From positions 8,912,610-8,976,609 of the forward strand of contig CM067095.1 of NCBI GenBank assembly GCA_034008185.1: a DNA stretch of 64,000 nt, given 5' to 3'. Every line of letters begins with the position of its first letter. Position 1 is the stretch's first letter. Positions 61,976 through 64,000 of this stretch are shown here, one piece after another. Source of the stretch: Gorsachius magnificus. Lineage: Eukaryota > Chordata > Aves > Pelecaniformes > Ardeidae. A model generated the notes under the pieces. That model was not told the DNA's origin. It ran no database searches and saw only the letters and a list, made by a program, of their open reading frames with translations. A program made the position numbers and the translations under genes.

Positions 61976-64000
61976 CATCGAGAAATAAATTGTGGTGGAG
62001 TGAGGGGGGATTAAGGTTGTTTTGGATTGTGGTTATCATTATAACACTAAGGGTATGTGAAAATAAAGGATAGAAGATGGGTATACAGAAAAAACAAGAT
62101 TCATCATCTTGTTCCATCCTTCGTAAAGACAATGCAATGACTGTAGTCTTTATCATAGAAGTAACCCAGTGTTACTTTGCATTTTGGGGGCTTATTTTCT
62201 ACAAACAGTGAAATTACTGGTATTTATTTCACTAAAACTTAGGTGCTGCATCATCTTTCCTTTTCCCCTCTCGGCAGGACAAGACAAATGGTCGTAATGT
62301 GCTTTCTGTAGTGCAATCCTAAGATTTAGCAAAATATGTTTGAGGGCTGTGAACCGACTGACCTCTGATATACTGTTTTTCTGGCTGACCTTTTTCTTTT
62401 AAAACAAGAAAAAAAAAAATCAATTCAGTTTGCCTAAACATCTCAAGTTTGAAGATCAGCATTAGATTGTCATAATCTTTATTTAGTACCGTGTTGTGTT
62501 GAGTTATTTGTTTAAAGCTGACGCTTCCTGACAGTATTAGGTTACATCTTAGGGAGATACTGTGAGTTGTGTTTGAAGCTTTGAAGCTGCATCTTGGATT
62601 TACTGCAGCTGCTGTAAATATCAGCTATGCAACCTTCATAAATTATGCTAAAGGCATTTCTAAGTTATATAAGAATTATTCTGCTATGTAAATTAATTTC
62701 TGCCATCAGATACTTGTAAACTATTATAAAGGCAGTGAATGTATGGCATTTAAAATTTTATATTTAAGGGTCATTCAAGTTTACAGTAATATGAACATAC
62801 ATATGTTGCATTCTGTAATACATACATGCAAAATTAACCTTGCCATTAGTGTAGCTGTTATAGTTCTCCTATAACATGGCACAATTTGCAAATGTATAAG
62901 AAATGGGGAAGTTTTATAGCTCAAATGTTGTACAGTTGGAGAGAGAGGTTACCCAAATATATGTTATAAATATGCTTTACTCTGAGCACTGTGCACACAG
63001 TCCTCACACGGCAGCAACAAGCTCAGTATTGCAACAAGAAAACACTGATGCTTTTGAACTCAAGAAAACTGCTGTCCTCACTGGTGAAGCCATGAGGCAG
63101 AACCCATCGCTGTAAAGAAATTACTTGTACAACCTTCCCTTTGATTTTGAGGTAGTCTAGCCTGAGTTATGCAAGTAGATTTTACAGGGTAAGACCAAAT
63201 GGAGTTAGGCAACTTGTTTAGATTAAGCAGGAGTTGTCAGCCAGAGGCCAGGCTCAGCCTAGTGGTCAGTCATTCCCCATGGACAATCCTTAGCTCTGGC
63301 ATTGTGGGGTTTGAATGAGCAGCTCCGTTTCTATGTGCCATCTCTTTAAAATTCATAGCACTCAGCTGCTGTCCTTTACAGCTAGAAGCACATGTACACA
63401 CACTCAAACTGTGCACTTCGTTGCTCCCTTGCACGGATTTTACTTTTGATCTTTCACTTTCAATGACTCATTTCTGATGAAGGGAAATGACAGGAAAGAA
63501 AGAGCCTCAGGTCAGCTTTTGCATCTGGAGACAGAACTGATCAGCTGGCAACATAAGTCCTCAAAATAAAACCCCATATACTCTATCCCAGAGGAATAAG
63601 CCAGTTTTATATGGCTGACCTGAGTCTTGCAGTGGCAGAAGCTCTTCTGAAAGAATCCTGGTGGGACAAATTGTCCAGTTCTGCATGTCATGTAAGACAC
63701 TGAGCAAATACAGGCACCAGGTAACTGAATTGAATACATTTTGGGCCACTTGGGCATGTGCAAGGAAACCATTTACAAGGCCAAAGGCACCTTGGTAGTG
63801 GCAGACATTGTAGGAACTCTGTGATAGTCTAAATCTCGGTGTAATGAATCCTGCCTCAATTATTAGAAAGAGCAGAGTGAAAATGAGTAAGAGATTGGAG
63901 CAATAATAGACTCTCCAGCGACACAGTAATGATGGCAGCTTAAAGGCAACTGCTGGCTGGATGGCCAGGAAAAGTAAATATACTATAAATCACTTGGCTG
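61976..64000. other. Host noncoding DNA to the window end
   Basis: Only chance frames under 90 codons; no repeat recognised. Confidence 0.4.

Overview
The window looks like a stretch of bird nuclear genome, most likely Neoaves: it is AT-rich, has no long host reading frames, and carries CR1 LINE pieces, relics that look like MIR SINEs, and two copies of a long terminal repeat (LTR) of a kind I recognise from many neoavian genomes. I found no convincing multi-exon host gene. Both flanks (about 1-14,730 and 20,828-64,000) read as intergenic or intronic DNA, with one weak candidate for a small secreted protein on the minus strand near 59.0-59.3 kb.

The notable object is a 6.1 kb endogenous retrovirus on the minus strand, 14,737-20,821. 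It is bounded by a 6-bp target duplication (GGTTCA) and two LTRs of exactly 307 bp that differ at 7 positions, all transitions. The LTRs have TGT...ACA ends, a CCAAT box, a TATA box, and AATAAA placed just before the expected cap site. The primer-binding site matches initiator tRNA-Met over 16 bases. It runs straight into an 18-base stretch that copies the anticodon arm of that same tRNA in the sense orientation (17 of 18 bases), which is the most unusual signal here.

Read in its own 5' to 3' direction (high to low coordinates), the provirus is a patchwork: 5' LTR, primer site, a first gag (matrix-like domain plus proline-rich linker), an internal run of 27 A, a second gag fragment with a diverged copy of the same matrix-like domain, the 5' end of a different retrovirus family (partial LTR plus leader), a broken env surface region (env1), a noncoding segment with short repeats, then an intact alpharetrovirus-like transmembrane env (env2) that runs through the polypurine tract into the 3' LTR. 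I see no capsid, nucleocapsid, protease, reverse transcriptase or integrase. Such an element could only have moved using enzymes supplied in trans. The LTRs are much less damaged than the reading frames, suggesting that the internal part was already defective when it inserted.

Coordinates of old repeats are approximate because they were found by eye. Names of repeat families, tRNA identity and retroviral kinship rest on recall of known families, not on a search.
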